From Xenorhabdus kozodoii (GTDB lineage Bacteria > Pseudomonadota > Gammaproteobacteria > Enterobacterales > Enterobacteriaceae): DNA of 64,000 nucleotides. Both the position numbers and the translations under genes were made by a program. The notes below the pieces were generated by a model, which ran no database searches, was not told where the DNA came from, and worked only from the letters and a program-made list of their open reading frames with translations. Positions 7,362 to 15,481 of this stretch are shown here, one piece after another. How positions within the stretch are numbered: position 1 is the stretch's first letter; each line of letters opens with the position of its first letter. Location of the stretch: assembly GCF_002632875.1 (NCBI RefSeq), contig NZ_NJCX01000019.1, positions 1 to 64,000 of the forward strand. Direction: 5' to 3'.

Positions 7362-7585
7362 TGGAAATTTTTTATTTAGATGGTCACCCTTATGTCGAGT
7401 TATGCGATTTACTGAAATTTCAAGGGTGGTGTGAGAGTGGTGCTGCGGCGAAAGCCATGATTGCAGAGGGTTTGGTACAGGTTGATGGTCAACTCGAAAC
7501 TCGCAAACGCTGCAAGATTACCGCCGGTAAGGTGGTTACCTTTAATGGTGAATCTGTTCGCGTTGAAGAGTCACTCAGTGAATAA
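7361..7585 (+). CDS. ybcJ: YbcJ, S4-like RNA-binding protein
   Basis: A 74-residue protein consisting of a single S4-like fold: GWCESGAAAKAMIAEGLVQV followed by DGQLETRKRCKI and GKVVTFNGESVRVEE. The family binds RNA and is linked to ribosome metabolism, but its target is not established. It starts one base before the folD stop ends, so it is translationally coupled to folD as in other enterobacteria. A strong terminator follows 32 bases after the stop. Confidence 0.93.
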   Translation: MEIFYLDGHPYVELCDLLKFQGWCESGAAAKAMIAEGLVQVDGQLETRKRCKITAGKVVTFNGESVRVEESLSE

Positions 7586-7617
7586 ACATTACCACTAATA
7601 CTACACTGTTCGGAAAG

Positions 7618-7659
7618 ACAGCACCTGATGTATTTATATATTTAAGGTGCTGTTTTTTT
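7618..7659 (+). terminator. Rho-independent terminator of folD-ybcJ
   Basis: ACAGCACCT (7618-7626) pairs with AGGTGCTGT (7645-7653), closing an AT-rich loop, and is followed immediately by a run of seven T. Confidence 0.85.
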
Positions 7660-7717
7660 ATAAATAGAATTTAATTCTCTTTTATTTTTCATTTATATCA
7701 ATCAGCACAAGGTGATA

Positions 7718-7821
7718 TATACCCGTCGCCTTTCAAGATGCGTTTTATATCTCCCGCGCAGCGGGGAGATATAAGCACTTCCATTGGTTTGCAAACTGCA
7801 ACTTGAAGTTGGATTGGTATA
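7718..7821. repeat. ~104-bp palindromic interspersed repeat, copy 1
   Basis: The element begins TATACCC and ends TGGTATA. Its ends form an imperfect inverted repeat (CCTTTCAAGATGC versus GCAACTTGAAGTTGG read inward), and the centre is a hairpin of TATATCTCCC and GGGGAGATATA arms around GCGCAGC. Copy 2 at 26669-26773 is about 90 percent identical by eye. In this copy the hairpin has lost one C. It has no coding capacity, so it looks like a MITE-like or REP-like family. The rest of 7660-8107 shows no gene. Confidence 0.8.
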
Positions 7822-8107
7822 TAAATATTTAGGCAATATGATGTCAATCATAACGCCGATGTTATTAGTAAATATCGTTACCATCCTGATTTACAACTTA
7901 TTTTAATACAAAAAACCAGACAAATCCCACAAGCACATAATACAAGGGTAATAATAGGTGTCGTCGTATTAATGATTCAGGCGGCAAATTTATCTGGGTT
8001 TATCTACAGGATATGTGACATTGTCGATATATTGATAAACAATCATATCAATTTTCTAATGAGTTGCTATACTGGGGATCTTATGTACAACTGAAACGGA
8101 GTTAATT

Positions 8108-8344
8108 ATGTTAAGTAATAGAGCTGCAAGAAGGTTGTTAGGTTTGTCTTATAAGTTAAGTAATGCTAAACGCAGAGTAAAGATTTCTCTTCTTAATCCG
8201 GCTTCCAGTGATAACACACATCAAATACCCGAGCACCTGAGTAATACTTCTTTTATTGCAATGAAACGGGATGCTGTTTCTGGAAAAGTCACCTATCACG
8301 CTGGAAATGCTTTCTATCCTGAGCATCTCAATAACCATCGATAA
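8108..8344 (+). CDS. Hypothetical small basic protein
   Basis: A 78-residue reading frame with a convincing ribosome-binding site (ACGGAG, 8-9 bases before the ATG) and a preceding TATACT that could serve as a -10. The N-terminal 35 residues are strongly basic (SNRAARRLLGLSYKL, NAKRRVKISLL), while the C-terminal part is mixed, ending NAFYPEHLNNHR. No signal peptide or membrane segment is obvious. I recognise no family. It stands alone between the ybcJ terminator/repeat element and the convergent cysS gene. Coding status rests on the start context only. Confidence 0.5.
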   Translation: MLSNRAARRLLGLSYKLSNAKRRVKISLLNPASSDNTHQIPEHLSNTSFIAMKRDAVSGKVTYHAGNAFYPEHLNNHR

Positions 8345-8424
8345 AACTCTCAGTTTTGATTCTGCTCACTGATACAACTCAGTATTCCAACTAAAAAATT
8401 TCGCTGTGAAAGCGCAAATACGAT

Positions 8425-8456
8425 AAAAATTGAACCGCCCATCGAAGGGGCGGTTC
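8425..8456 (-). terminator. Rho-independent terminator of cysS
   Basis: GAACCGCCC (8432-8440) pairs with GGGCGGTTC (8448-8456). On the minus strand the stem is followed by a CAATTTTT tail, as expected for a transcript leaving cysS. Confidence 0.8.
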
Positions 8457-8481
8457 TGGTGTTCAATAAAGCCAAAATCGA

Positions 8482-9864
8482 TTACTTACGGCGCCATGTT
8501 GTTCCTTGGGAACCATCTTCCAACTCAATTCCCATTTCATTTAACTGGTCACGCGCCGCATCAGCCAATGCCCACTCTTTATTTTTACGGGCATCGTTAC
8601 GCTGTTTGATGAGTGCTTCAATTTGGGCGACGTCGTCGTCCGCCTTAGCCCCACCTTGTAAAAAGTGTTCTGGATCTTGTTCCAACAGACCGAGAAGCCC
8701 CGCCAATTGACGCATGCTGGCGGCCAGACCGTTAGCCGCAGCCATGTCTTCTGTTTTCAGACGATTAAGCTCACGCGCCATATCAAACAAAACTGAATAC
8801 GCTTCTGGTGTGTTGAAATCATCGTTCATCGCTTCAATGAAACGGGCTTCAAACGCTTCTCCACCAGCAGGCTGGGCGGATTTATCCATGCCACGCAGGG
8901 AAGTATACAGACGTTCAAGAGAAGTGCGGGCCTGTTTCAAGTTTTCTTCCGTATAATTCAACTGGCTGCGATAGTGACCGGACAACAGGAAATAACGTAC
9001 GGTTTCAGCATCGTAGTATTCCAGCACATCACGGATGGTGAAGAAGTTGTTCAACGACTTGGACATCTTCTCTTTATCCACCATGACCATGCCGGAATGC
9101 ATCCAATAATTGACGTAAGGGCCATCATGGGCACACGTTGATTGGGCGATCTCATTTTCATGGTGCGGGAACATCAAATCTGCCCCCCCGCCGTGGATAT
9201 CAAAGTGGTGACCCAGCGTCTTGCCATTCATGGCGGAACATTCAATATGCCACCCCGGCCGACCGGCACCCCACGGAGAACGCCAGCTCGGCTCACCCGG
9301 CTTGGACATTTTCCATAGTACAAAATCCATTGGGTTACGTTTTACATCTGCCACTTCAACACGGGCGCCAGCCTGTAATTGATCCAAATCCTGGCGAGAC
9401 AGCAGCCCATAATCAGGGTTAGTGTCAATGGAGAACATGACATCACCATTAGCGGCAACATAAGCGTGTCCACGTTTAATCAGTTCTTCCGTGATAGCAA
9501 TAATCTCTGGGATATGTTGTGTTGCGCGAGGTTCTAAATCAGGACGCAGGATATTTAATGCATCAAAATCGCTGTACATTTCTGCCAACATGCGTGCAGT
9601 TAAATCGTCGCAACTTTCATTATTTTCGATTGCACGTTTGATAATTTTATCATCCACGTCCGTAACATTACGGACATACGTCAGATCGTACCCCAGATAA
9701 CGCAGATAACGGGCAATAACATCAAATGCCACAAATGTCCTACCATGACCGATATGGCATAAGTCATAAATGGTAATGCCACACACGTACATGCCCACTT
9801 TTCCTGCGTGAATCGGCTTAAATTCTTCTTTTTGACGACTGAGAGTATTGAAAATTTTTAGCAT
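8482..9864 (-). CDS. cysS: Cysteinyl-tRNA synthetase
   Basis: A class I aminoacyl-tRNA synthetase of 460 residues (E. coli 461) that charges tRNA-Cys in the cytosol. The ATP-binding HIGH signature is in [12 protein letters not shown] and the KMSKS loop in [12 protein letters not shown]. The zinc ligands that give cysteine specificity are visible: Cys28 in YVCGIT, Cys209 in WHIECSAM, and His in [14 protein letters not shown]. The C-terminal anticodon-binding region ends GTTWRRK. It is divergent from ppiB across a 274-base intergenic region and ends at its own terminator. Confidence 0.97.
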   Translation of the reverse strand: MLKIFNTLSRQKEEFKPIHAGKVGMYVCGITIYDLCHIGHGRTFVAFDVIARYLRYLGYDLTYVRNVTDVDDKIIKRAIENNESCDDLTARMLAEMYSDFDALNILRPDLEPRATQHIPEIIAITEELIKRGHAYVAANGDVMFSIDTNPDYGLLSRQDLDQLQAGARVEVADVKRNPMDFVLWKMSKPGEPSWRSPWGAGRPGWHIECSAMNGKTLGHHFDIHGGGADLMFPHHENEIAQSTCAHDGPYVNYWMHSGMVMVDKEKMSKSLNNFFTIRDVLEYYDAETVRYFLLSGHYRSQLNYTEENLKQARTSLERLYTSLRGMDKSAQPAGGEAFEARFIEAMNDDFNTPEAYSVLFDMARELNRLKTEDMAAANGLAASMRQLAGLLGLLEQDPEHFLQGGAKADDDVAQIEALIKQRNDARKNKEWALADAARDQLNEMGIELEDGSQGTTWRRK

Positions 9865-10138
9865 CAGTGGGTTTTCCGTAAAAATGACTGTACGTGTAAT
9901 AAAATCAAATGAATTGACTGATTATAGGCTTCTTTATCAGCAAGATAAATAAACGAAAATGTAGAGAAGCCAGACAAGGTATTTCACCCTGATACGCAAT
10001 GCTTTGCAAGTGCCACAAGCTACCTTGTTCTGATACCGCCTCCAAGTACTGACTCGAAATCTGAGATATGATATAACAGCGGTTGTTCAGAACCCCCTAG
10101 ATACAGGGTTAACCAAAACTATTATTAGGATTTCTATT

Positions 10139-10633
10139 ATGGTGACTTTCCACACCAATTTTGGCGATATCGTAATCAAGACATTCGCTGATAAAGCGCC
10201 TGTAACTGTTGAAAACTTCCTGAGTTATTGCTCAGAAGGTTTTTATGACAACACAATTTTTCATCGTGTTATCAATGGCTTCATGATCCAAGGCGGTGGC
10301 TTTGAACCCGGCATGAAGCAGAAAATGGTTAAGTCCCCTATCAAAAACGAAGCCAACAATGGCCTGAAAAATAGCCGTGGCACCCTCGCGATGGCACGTA
10401 CCAATGATCCACACTCTGCAACTGCCCAGTTCTTCATTAACGTTGTCGATAACGATTTCCTGAACTTCCGTTCAGAACGTCCAGATGGATGGGGTTATTG
10501 CGTATTTGCCGAAGTTGTTGAAGGCATGGACGTGGTTGATAAAATCAAAGGTGTTTCCACGGGTCGTAGCGGTATGCACCAAGATGTACCACATGAAGAT
10601 GTGATCGTTGAACGTGTGACTGTTAGCGAATAA
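10139..10633 (+). CDS. ppiB: Peptidyl-prolyl cis-trans isomerase B (cyclophilin)
   Basis: A cytosolic cyclophilin of 164 residues, identical in length to E. coli PpiB, with no signal peptide. It catalyses proline isomerisation during folding. The active-site landmarks are [15 protein letters not shown] (catalytic Arg), [28 protein letters not shown] and [18 protein letters not shown]. It is followed 25 bases later by lpxH in the same direction, the common enterobacterial ppiB-lpxH arrangement. The 274-base region upstream, shared with cysS, contains no further gene. Confidence 0.97.
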   Translation: MVTFHTNFGDIVIKTFADKAPVTVENFLSYCSEGFYDNTIFHRVINGFMIQGGGFEPGMKQKMVKSPIKNEANNGLKNSRGTLAMARTNDPHSATAQFFINVVDNDFLNFRSERPDGWGYCVFAEVVEGMDVVDKIKGVSTGRSGMHQDVPHEDVIVERVTVSE

Positions 10634-10658
10634 TTGTCGTTTAGAGAATCATCGCTAT

Positions 10659-11381
10659 ATGAATACGTTGTTTATTGCAGACTTGCATCTCAGTGAACAA
10701 GAACCGGCAATTATTGCCGGTTTTCTGCGTTTTTTACGTGAAGAGGCGATTCATGCTGAGAGTCTTTATATTCTCGGTGATTTTTTTGATTACTGGATTG
10801 GTGATGATGACCCCAACCCATTACATGCTAAAATCGCCCAGGCACTTAATGAACTGAAACAAAAAGGCATCCCCTGTTATTTCATTCATGGCAATCGTGA
10901 TTTTTTGCTTGGCTCCCGTTTTGCTAAAGAAAGCGGTTTGATCTTGCTACCACAGGAGAAAGTGCTGGAATTGTACGGTAAACGTATTCTGATCTTACAT
11001 GGTGATACGCTATGCATCGATGATGTCGACTATCAGCAATATCGTAAACGAGTACACACTCCGTGGATACAGCGGTTATTCCTGTTTCTCCCTTTGTTTA
11101 TCCGCTTAAAAATTGCCGCCAAAATGCGGGCAAATAGCCAATATGCCAACAGCCAAAAATCCGCATCAATTATGGATGTCAATCAAGAGGCTGTGATTGA
11201 GCACTTTAAAAAATACCAGGTTGGTTGGATCATTCATGGGCATACCCATCGTCCAGCAATACACGATATTCAGATTGGCGATAAAACCGTGCATCGCGGT
11301 GTATTAGGGGCATGGCATAACCAAGGTTCGATGTTCAAAGTCACAGAAGCGGCTATTGAATTGATATCCTTCCCCTTCTAA
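10659..11381 (+). CDS. lpxH: UDP-2,3-diacylglucosamine hydrolase
   Basis: A membrane-associated calcineurin-like phosphoesterase that cleaves UDP-2,3-diacylglucosamine to lipid X and UMP in lipid A synthesis. The di-metal motifs appear in order: ADLHLS (8-13), GDFFDYW (about 40), HGNRDF (about 80), HGDT (about 114) and HGHTHRP (near 195). The 240 residues match the E. coli length. It is downstream of ppiB with a 25-base gap and is probably co-transcribed. Confidence 0.96.
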   Translation: MNTLFIADLHLSEQEPAIIAGFLRFLREEAIHAESLYILGDFFDYWIGDDDPNPLHAKIAQALNELKQKGIPCYFIHGNRDFLLGSRFAKESGLILLPQEKVLELYGKRILILHGDTLCIDDVDYQQYRKRVHTPWIQRLFLFLPLFIRLKIAAKMRANSQYANSQKSASIMDVNQEAVIEHFKKYQVGWIIHGHTHRPAIHDIQIGDKTVHRGVLGAWHNQGSMFKVTEAAIELISFPF

Positions 11382-11420
11382 ACCTGTTTACTTATTTTGT
11401 AAAAATCGACAAATCAAGCC

Positions 11421-11436
11421 ACGCAAACGTTTTCCT
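11421..11436. promoter_or_regulatory. PurR operator of purEK
   Basis: ACGCAAACGTTTTCCT matches the PurR consensus (ACGCAAACGTTTNCNT) at every defined position and lies 81 bases before purE. It predicts repression of purEK by PurR with hypoxanthine or guanine, as in E. coli. Confidence 0.9.
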
Positions 11437-11517
11437 TGTGCAATGAGCATGATATGATCCGCCGTCTGAAATTTCATCTTTGTTCTGGTAGACACCCAAT
11501 ACAGGAGCATCTGATTT

Positions 11518-12084
11518 ATGACGTCCCGCTCTGATCCCACTACAACTATTCCCCCAACAATGACTTCCCCAATGGAAATAGAAACCCAAAACCACGCCAA
11601 AATTGCCATTGTCATGGGTTCTAAAAGTGACTGGGCCACAATGCAGCATGCCGCCGATATCTTGACCGAACTCGCTATTCCTTTTCACGTTGAAATCGTT
11701 TCGGCACACCGAACGCCGGATAAACTTTTTCATTTCGCGGAACACGCGAAGGCAAACGGTTTTGCCGTAATTATCGCGGGCGCCGGCGGGGCGGCACATT
11801 TACCCGGCATGTTGGCAGCCAAAACGCTGGTGCCTGTGTTTGGGGTTCCTGTACAAAGCGCTGCGCTTAGCGGTGTCGATAGCCTGTATTCTATCGTCCA
11901 AATGCCAAAGGGCATCCCCGTTGGTACGCTGGCTATCGGCAAAGCAGGCGCAGCAAATGCCGCATTGCTGGCCGCCCAAGTGCTGGCTTTGCATGATAAT
12001 GCGCTGTTACAGCGTCTGTCAGACTGGCGCAGTACCCAAACCCAAGCCGTTTTGGATAACCCAGATCCGCGGGAGGGTGCATGA
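11518..12084 (+). CDS. purE: N5-carboxyaminoimidazole ribonucleotide mutase
   Basis: This enzyme converts N5-CAIR to CAIR in de novo purine synthesis. Conserved motifs are [29 protein letters not shown] (catalytic His), [15 protein letters not shown] and [14 protein letters not shown]. The product is 188 residues, against 169 in E. coli, because of a Thr/Pro-rich N-terminal extension of about 20 residues. The ATG at 11518 has AGGAG 10 bases upstream, which supports the longer start, but an internal ATG at 11572 would give the usual length. The gene is preceded by a PurR box and overlaps purK by 4 bases (ATGA). Confidence 0.95.
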   Translation: MTSRSDPTTTIPPTMTSPMEIETQNHAKIAIVMGSKSDWATMQHAADILTELAIPFHVEIVSAHRTPDKLFHFAEHAKANGFAVIIAGAGGAAHLPGMLAAKTLVPVFGVPVQSAALSGVDSLYSIVQMPKGIPVGTLAIGKAGAANAALLAAQVLALHDNALLQRLSDWRSTQTQAVLDNPDPREGA

Positions 12085-13154
12085 AGCCGGTTTGTGTATT
12101 GGGAAATGGACAGTTGGGCAGAATGTTGCGTCAAGCTGGAGAGCCATTAGGGATTGCTGTTTATCCCGTTGGGTTGGATGCCGAACCGGAAGCCGTGCCT
12201 TATCAAAGCAGCATTATCACCGCAGAAATTGAGCGTTGGCCCGAAACCGCATTAACCCGCGAACTGGCTCATCATCAGGCTTTTATCAATCGCGATATTT
12301 TTCCGCAACTGGCGGATCGTTTGCCGCAAAAGCAGCTTATGGATACGTTAGGTCTGGCGACCGCGCCGTGGAAACTGCTTTCAGCCCCTGACCAATGGCC
12401 ACAGCTCTTTGCGGAATTAGGCAATTTCATCATCGTTAAACGACGGACAGGAGGCTATGACGGGCGTGGCCAATGGCGTATCCGGCCGGGTGATGAAACA
12501 ACGCTGCCACCGGAAATTTATGGTGAATGTATTGTCGAACAGGGGATACCGTTTTCGGGTGAAGTCTCGCTGGTGGGTGCCCGCAATGCCAAAGGGGAAT
12601 CCGTATTCTATACCTTGACCCACAATTTGCATCAGGAAGGTATTTTGCGTACCAGCGTTGCGTTACCTGATAATTGCGCCGATAAGCCATTTCAGCAGCA
12701 AGCAGAGCAGATGCTGTCTGCCATCATGAATCACCTGAACTATATTGGCGTGATGGCGATGGAATGCTTTATTGTTGGCGATAAGTTGTTGATCAATGAA
12801 TTGGCTCCACGAGTTCATAATAGCGGTCACTGGACGCAAAACGGCGCCTCTATCAGCCAGTTTGAACTTCATCTACGGGCGATCTTGAATCTCCCCATGC
12901 CACAACCCGAAATCTTCGCCCCCTCCGTCATGATCAATCTGATCGGCACAGAGGTGAATCCCGCCTGGCTGAGTTTGCCACTGGTTCGTTTGCATTGGTA
13001 TGAAAAAGATGTTCGTCCAGTGCGTAAGGTTGGCCACTTAAATGTGGTTCATGCGGATAAGGGAATATTGAAAACAACGTTGCAAACGTTAGCCTCGCTA
13101 TTACCAACAGAATATCAAAGCAGCCTTAAGTGGGCACAAGATACATTAAACTGA
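12081..13154 (+). CDS. purK: N5-carboxyaminoimidazole ribonucleotide synthase
   Basis: An ATP-grasp enzyme that carboxylates AIR with bicarbonate to give N5-CAIR, the substrate of PurE. It has 357 residues (E. coli 355). The N-terminal domain starts [20 protein letters not shown]. The ATP-grasp features are [37 protein letters not shown] and the metal-binding [13 protein letters not shown]. The start overlaps the purE stop (ATGA), so the two subunits are coupled. A hairpin follows 13 bases after the stop. Confidence 0.97.
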   Translation: MKPVCVLGNGQLGRMLRQAGEPLGIAVYPVGLDAEPEAVPYQSSIITAEIERWPETALTRELAHHQAFINRDIFPQLADRLPQKQLMDTLGLATAPWKLLSAPDQWPQLFAELGNFIIVKRRTGGYDGRGQWRIRPGDETTLPPEIYGECIVEQGIPFSGEVSLVGARNAKGESVFYTLTHNLHQEGILRTSVALPDNCADKPFQQQAEQMLSAIMNHLNYIGVMAMECFIVGDKLLINELAPRVHNSGHWTQNGASISQFELHLRAILNLPMPQPEIFAPSVMINLIGTEVNPAWLSLPLVRLHWYEKDVRPVRKVGHLNVVHADKGILKTTLQTLASLLPTEYQSSLKWAQDTLN

Positions 13155-13166
13155 GTTCACTCTAGA

Positions 13167-13197
13167 AAGTGGTCATGATGAAAATCAACGACCACTT
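13167..13197 (+). terminator. Hairpin after purK
   Basis: AAGTGGTC (13167-13174) pairs with GACCACTT (13190-13197). It separates convergent purK and the riboflavin-synthase-like gene. The T-tail is weak (CCTATTT), so termination efficiency is uncertain. Confidence 0.55.
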
Positions 13198-13220
13198 CCT
13201 ATTTCCAGTTCGATTAAAGA

Positions 13221-13835
13221 TTACTGCATTCTTGATAATGTTCGGGATAGTGTATCGACAATGGTTCTTGTCGTTTGATCTATTTCATAATTGAGGAAAT
13301 CACCGACTTTTATCTTGCTGAGATTGGTTATTCTTAATGTTTCTGGGATCAAGTTTAATGCAATGGTCTTGTTTTCTTCATCAATACCGTTGATGGTTAA
13401 ACTACAACCCTGCAAGCCAATAAAACCTTTCAGGAAAAAATACTTAATGTTGTCCTGAGGAAGCCGAAGAACCAACCGATAAGTTTCACCCGTTGCCGTA
13501 AACTCGACGACTTCTGCCATGCCCTCTATATGCCCATAAAGATTGTGCCCGCCATTTTCTTTATGCATCAGATGTGAGCGTTCGATGTTGACTTCATCCC
13601 CAATGGAGAGGAACTTTAACGTGGTGGTATCGGCAGTAAAGTCAGAGATATCAAAAAAAACGCTATCGCCACTAAATTGGGTAACCGTCAGGCATGTGCC
13701 ATCAATGGCGACACTGGCTCCGACCGTAACATCATCAAAAAAATGATTGTGATTGCTAATAATGAGTGTGCTAAATCCATTCTTTTTATTAAGTGATAAT
13801 ACCCTTTCTTTACCTTGTACAATGCCTGTATACAT
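13221..13835 (-). CDS. Riboflavin synthase alpha-like / lumazine-binding protein
   Basis: A 204-residue protein of two lumazine-binding barrels, like riboflavin synthase, which dismutates two 6,7-dimethyl-8-ribityllumazines to riboflavin. The start is the ATG at 13833-13835 (MYTGIVQGKE) with AAGGGG 7 bases upstream. Residues tied to catalysis in E. coli RibE seem kept: Cys in DGTCLTVTQ, both His in GGHNLYGHI, and Ser/Thr in QGCSLTING. The N-barrel, however, has DISDFTADTTTL where true synthases have the MKETLRIT-type motif, and here it resembles Photobacterium lumazine protein (TTTF). The C-barrel keeps LIPETLRITNL. It could be a second riboflavin synthase or a fluorescent/antenna or flavin-binding paralogue. 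It stands outside any rib operon and no FMN riboswitch lies upstream. Confidence 0.8.
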   Translation of the reverse strand: MYTGIVQGKERVLSLNKKNGFSTLIISNHNHFFDDVTVGASVAIDGTCLTVTQFSGDSVFFDISDFTADTTTLKFLSIGDEVNIERSHLMHKENGGHNLYGHIEGMAEVVEFTATGETYRLVLRLPQDNIKYFFLKGFIGLQGCSLTINGIDEENKTIALNLIPETLRITNLSKIKVGDFLNYEIDQTTRTIVDTLSRTLSRMQ

Positions 13836-13886
13836 CACTATCCCCTTTTCTGAAGTAAGAATAATCTTGTTGAATAACAAACCTTA

Positions 13887-13999
13887 TGTTCATTAGAACA
13901 ATACTTATCATCAAGTAAAATAAAAGATACGCCCGGCTTTCGCACGAATCAATTTAGCTATGGTGTGTTTATTCGGTACAGCTTTTTCTCATAAACACA
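13887..13999. promoter_or_regulatory. Dyads in the divergent promoter region
   Basis: TGTTC/GAACA (13887-13891, 13896-13900) and TGTGTTTAT/ATAAACACA (13964-13972, 13991-13999) lie between the riboflavin-synthase-like gene and the MFS gene. They are candidate operators for a shared regulator; none is encoded next to them. Confidence 0.3.
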
Positions 14000-14046
14000 T
14001 AAAATAGAGCCGTTTTTAATGGTTTATATCCTTCAATGGGGTCACA

Positions 14047-15324
14047 ATGTCCATTCAACACGACAAATTCGGGCGTACTTATCAGTGGGTTTTGCTGATA
14101 CTTTTAGGCATGGTCTATTTTCTATCCACAGCAACAACCTTTACGTCATTGGGTGTTGTCCTGCCGAGTATGATTCATGAACTGGGCTGGAGTTGGACAA
14201 ATGCAGGGTTAGGGTTCACGCTGCTTGGCCTGACTTGCGGGCTATCCAGTTTTCTGCCAACGGTATTTATTCGTAAAATTGGCGTGCGTTTCACCCTGTT
14301 TATCGGCCTGCTGATTTTTCTGGCAGGTTTCTACAACCTTTATCATACATACGCTATTTCATCCTATTTTATCGGTACGGCTTTAATGGGTGTCGGTTTT
14401 ACTTTTCTGGCGACAGTGCCGGGCACTTATGTGATTTCACGGCTATATGAGAAACAATCCCTTGCTTTTGGTTTTTACTTCACGATAGGCGGATTGGGGG
14501 GAGTCATTGGCCCGTGGATCTATTTTCTGGCGACCCGTGTTTGGGGAACCTGGCGCATGCACTGGATGATTTCCGCCATTATCCTCTCGGTTTTCGTTAT
14601 CCTGACGATAATGACGCTGCGGGAGGGAAAACGGGAAATTGCCCACGCCAAGGCGGTAAACCAGAAACATAACAATCAGGATACGCCCAGCATTTATCGC
14701 ACCAGGCAACGTTGGACTGCACATCAGGCATTACGGACATGGCAGTTCTATGTGATTGCTGCAACTTACACTGCCTTTTTATGGTGTGGCATTACCGTCA
14801 ATAGTTTTGCCGTTGCCCATATGATTGAAAATGGTTTCAGCGAAGCTATCGCCGCGGGGTTATTGAGTATAATGGCTTTTATCAATGCGTTTTCCCGCTT
14901 AGCCGGCGGCGCAGTTGGGGAATGGGTAGAACCGAAAAAGTTACTGGTTAGTAGCCTGTCCGTTATTATACTTGGCCTGATTGCCCTGAGTCTCGCCTCT
15001 TCATGGCCGTTCCTGATTGCATTTACGCTGTGTGTCGGGATGGGGTATGGCATGACCTTCCTCGCATCCAGTGTGTTGTTGGCTAACTATTTTGGCCGCA
15101 AGCCTTATCTGGAGCTGTTTTCTATCATGAACCTGATATCGACGTTGGCTTGTCTGGCGCCTTTTTTGGCAGGTGTCATCAAGGATTATTCAGGCAGTTT
15201 TACCGCTGCGTTCTTGATGATGGCTATCCCCGTATTTGTTGTACTTGTCGTCACATTAATGATGAAGCCCCCCGCCCATAAAATAAGAAAACCGCTAGTT
15301 GGAAACGCCCCATTTACTGAATAG
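14047..15324 (+). CDS. MFS transporter, OFA/monocarboxylate-like
   Basis: A 425-residue inner-membrane protein with about 12 hydrophobic segments, six before and six after a polar central loop near residues 192-225. The N-terminal half has RKIGVRFTLFIGLLIFLAG between helices 2 and 3, the usual MFS motif A position, and the second half has AGGAVGEWVEPKKLL. The layout resembles the oxalate/formate-monocarboxylate antiporter group, but the substrate cannot be read from the sequence. It is divergent from the riboflavin-synthase-like gene over 211 bases and has no partner downstream. The pair replaces the genes found between purK and ybbP in E. coli, so it is likely acquired or lineage-specific. 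Confidence 0.85.
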   Translation: MSIQHDKFGRTYQWVLLILLGMVYFLSTATTFTSLGVVLPSMIHELGWSWTNAGLGFTLLGLTCGLSSFLPTVFIRKIGVRFTLFIGLLIFLAGFYNLYHTYAISSYFIGTALMGVGFTFLATVPGTYVISRLYEKQSLAFGFYFTIGGLGGVIGPWIYFLATRVWGTWRMHWMISAIILSVFVILTIMTLREGKREIAHAKAVNQKHNNQDTPSIYRTRQRWTAHQALRTWQFYVIAATYTAFLWCGITVNSFAVAHMIENGFSEAIAAGLLSIMAFINAFSRLAGGAVGEWVEPKKLLVSSLSVIILGLIALSLASSWPFLIAFTLCVGMGYGMTFLASSVLLANYFGRKPYLELFSIMNLISTLACLAPFLAGVIKDYSGSFTAAFLMMAIPVFVVLVVTLMMKPPAHKIRKPLVGNAPFTE

Positions 15325-15434
15325 GAAAAAATGAACTGAGCAAGAATCGCCACTGAATGCGCCTTATCGACAAAATCGGGCGCTTGACTGCCAACATTCA
15401 GGGAAGCATTTGCCTGATCATCGCGGGCGGGGGA

Positions 15435-15470
15435 TTGATAAACCTCGTTTAAACCAACGAGGTTTATCAA
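15435..15470. repeat. Perfect 15-bp hairpin between convergent genes
   Basis: TTGATAAACCTCGTT (15435-15449) is exactly inverted at 15456-15470 with a 6-base loop. It lies between the MFS gene and convergent ybbP. There is no U-tract on either strand, so it would block or stabilise transcript ends rather than act as a textbook terminator. Confidence 0.6.
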
Positions 15471-15481
15471 AGATGTGGGAA

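Noticed and set aside
13836-14046. Possible FMN riboswitch upstream of the riboflavin-synthase-like gene
   Set aside because: The conserved RFN element sequences (AGGGGCGAAATTCCC-type helices) are absent; only short dyads are present.
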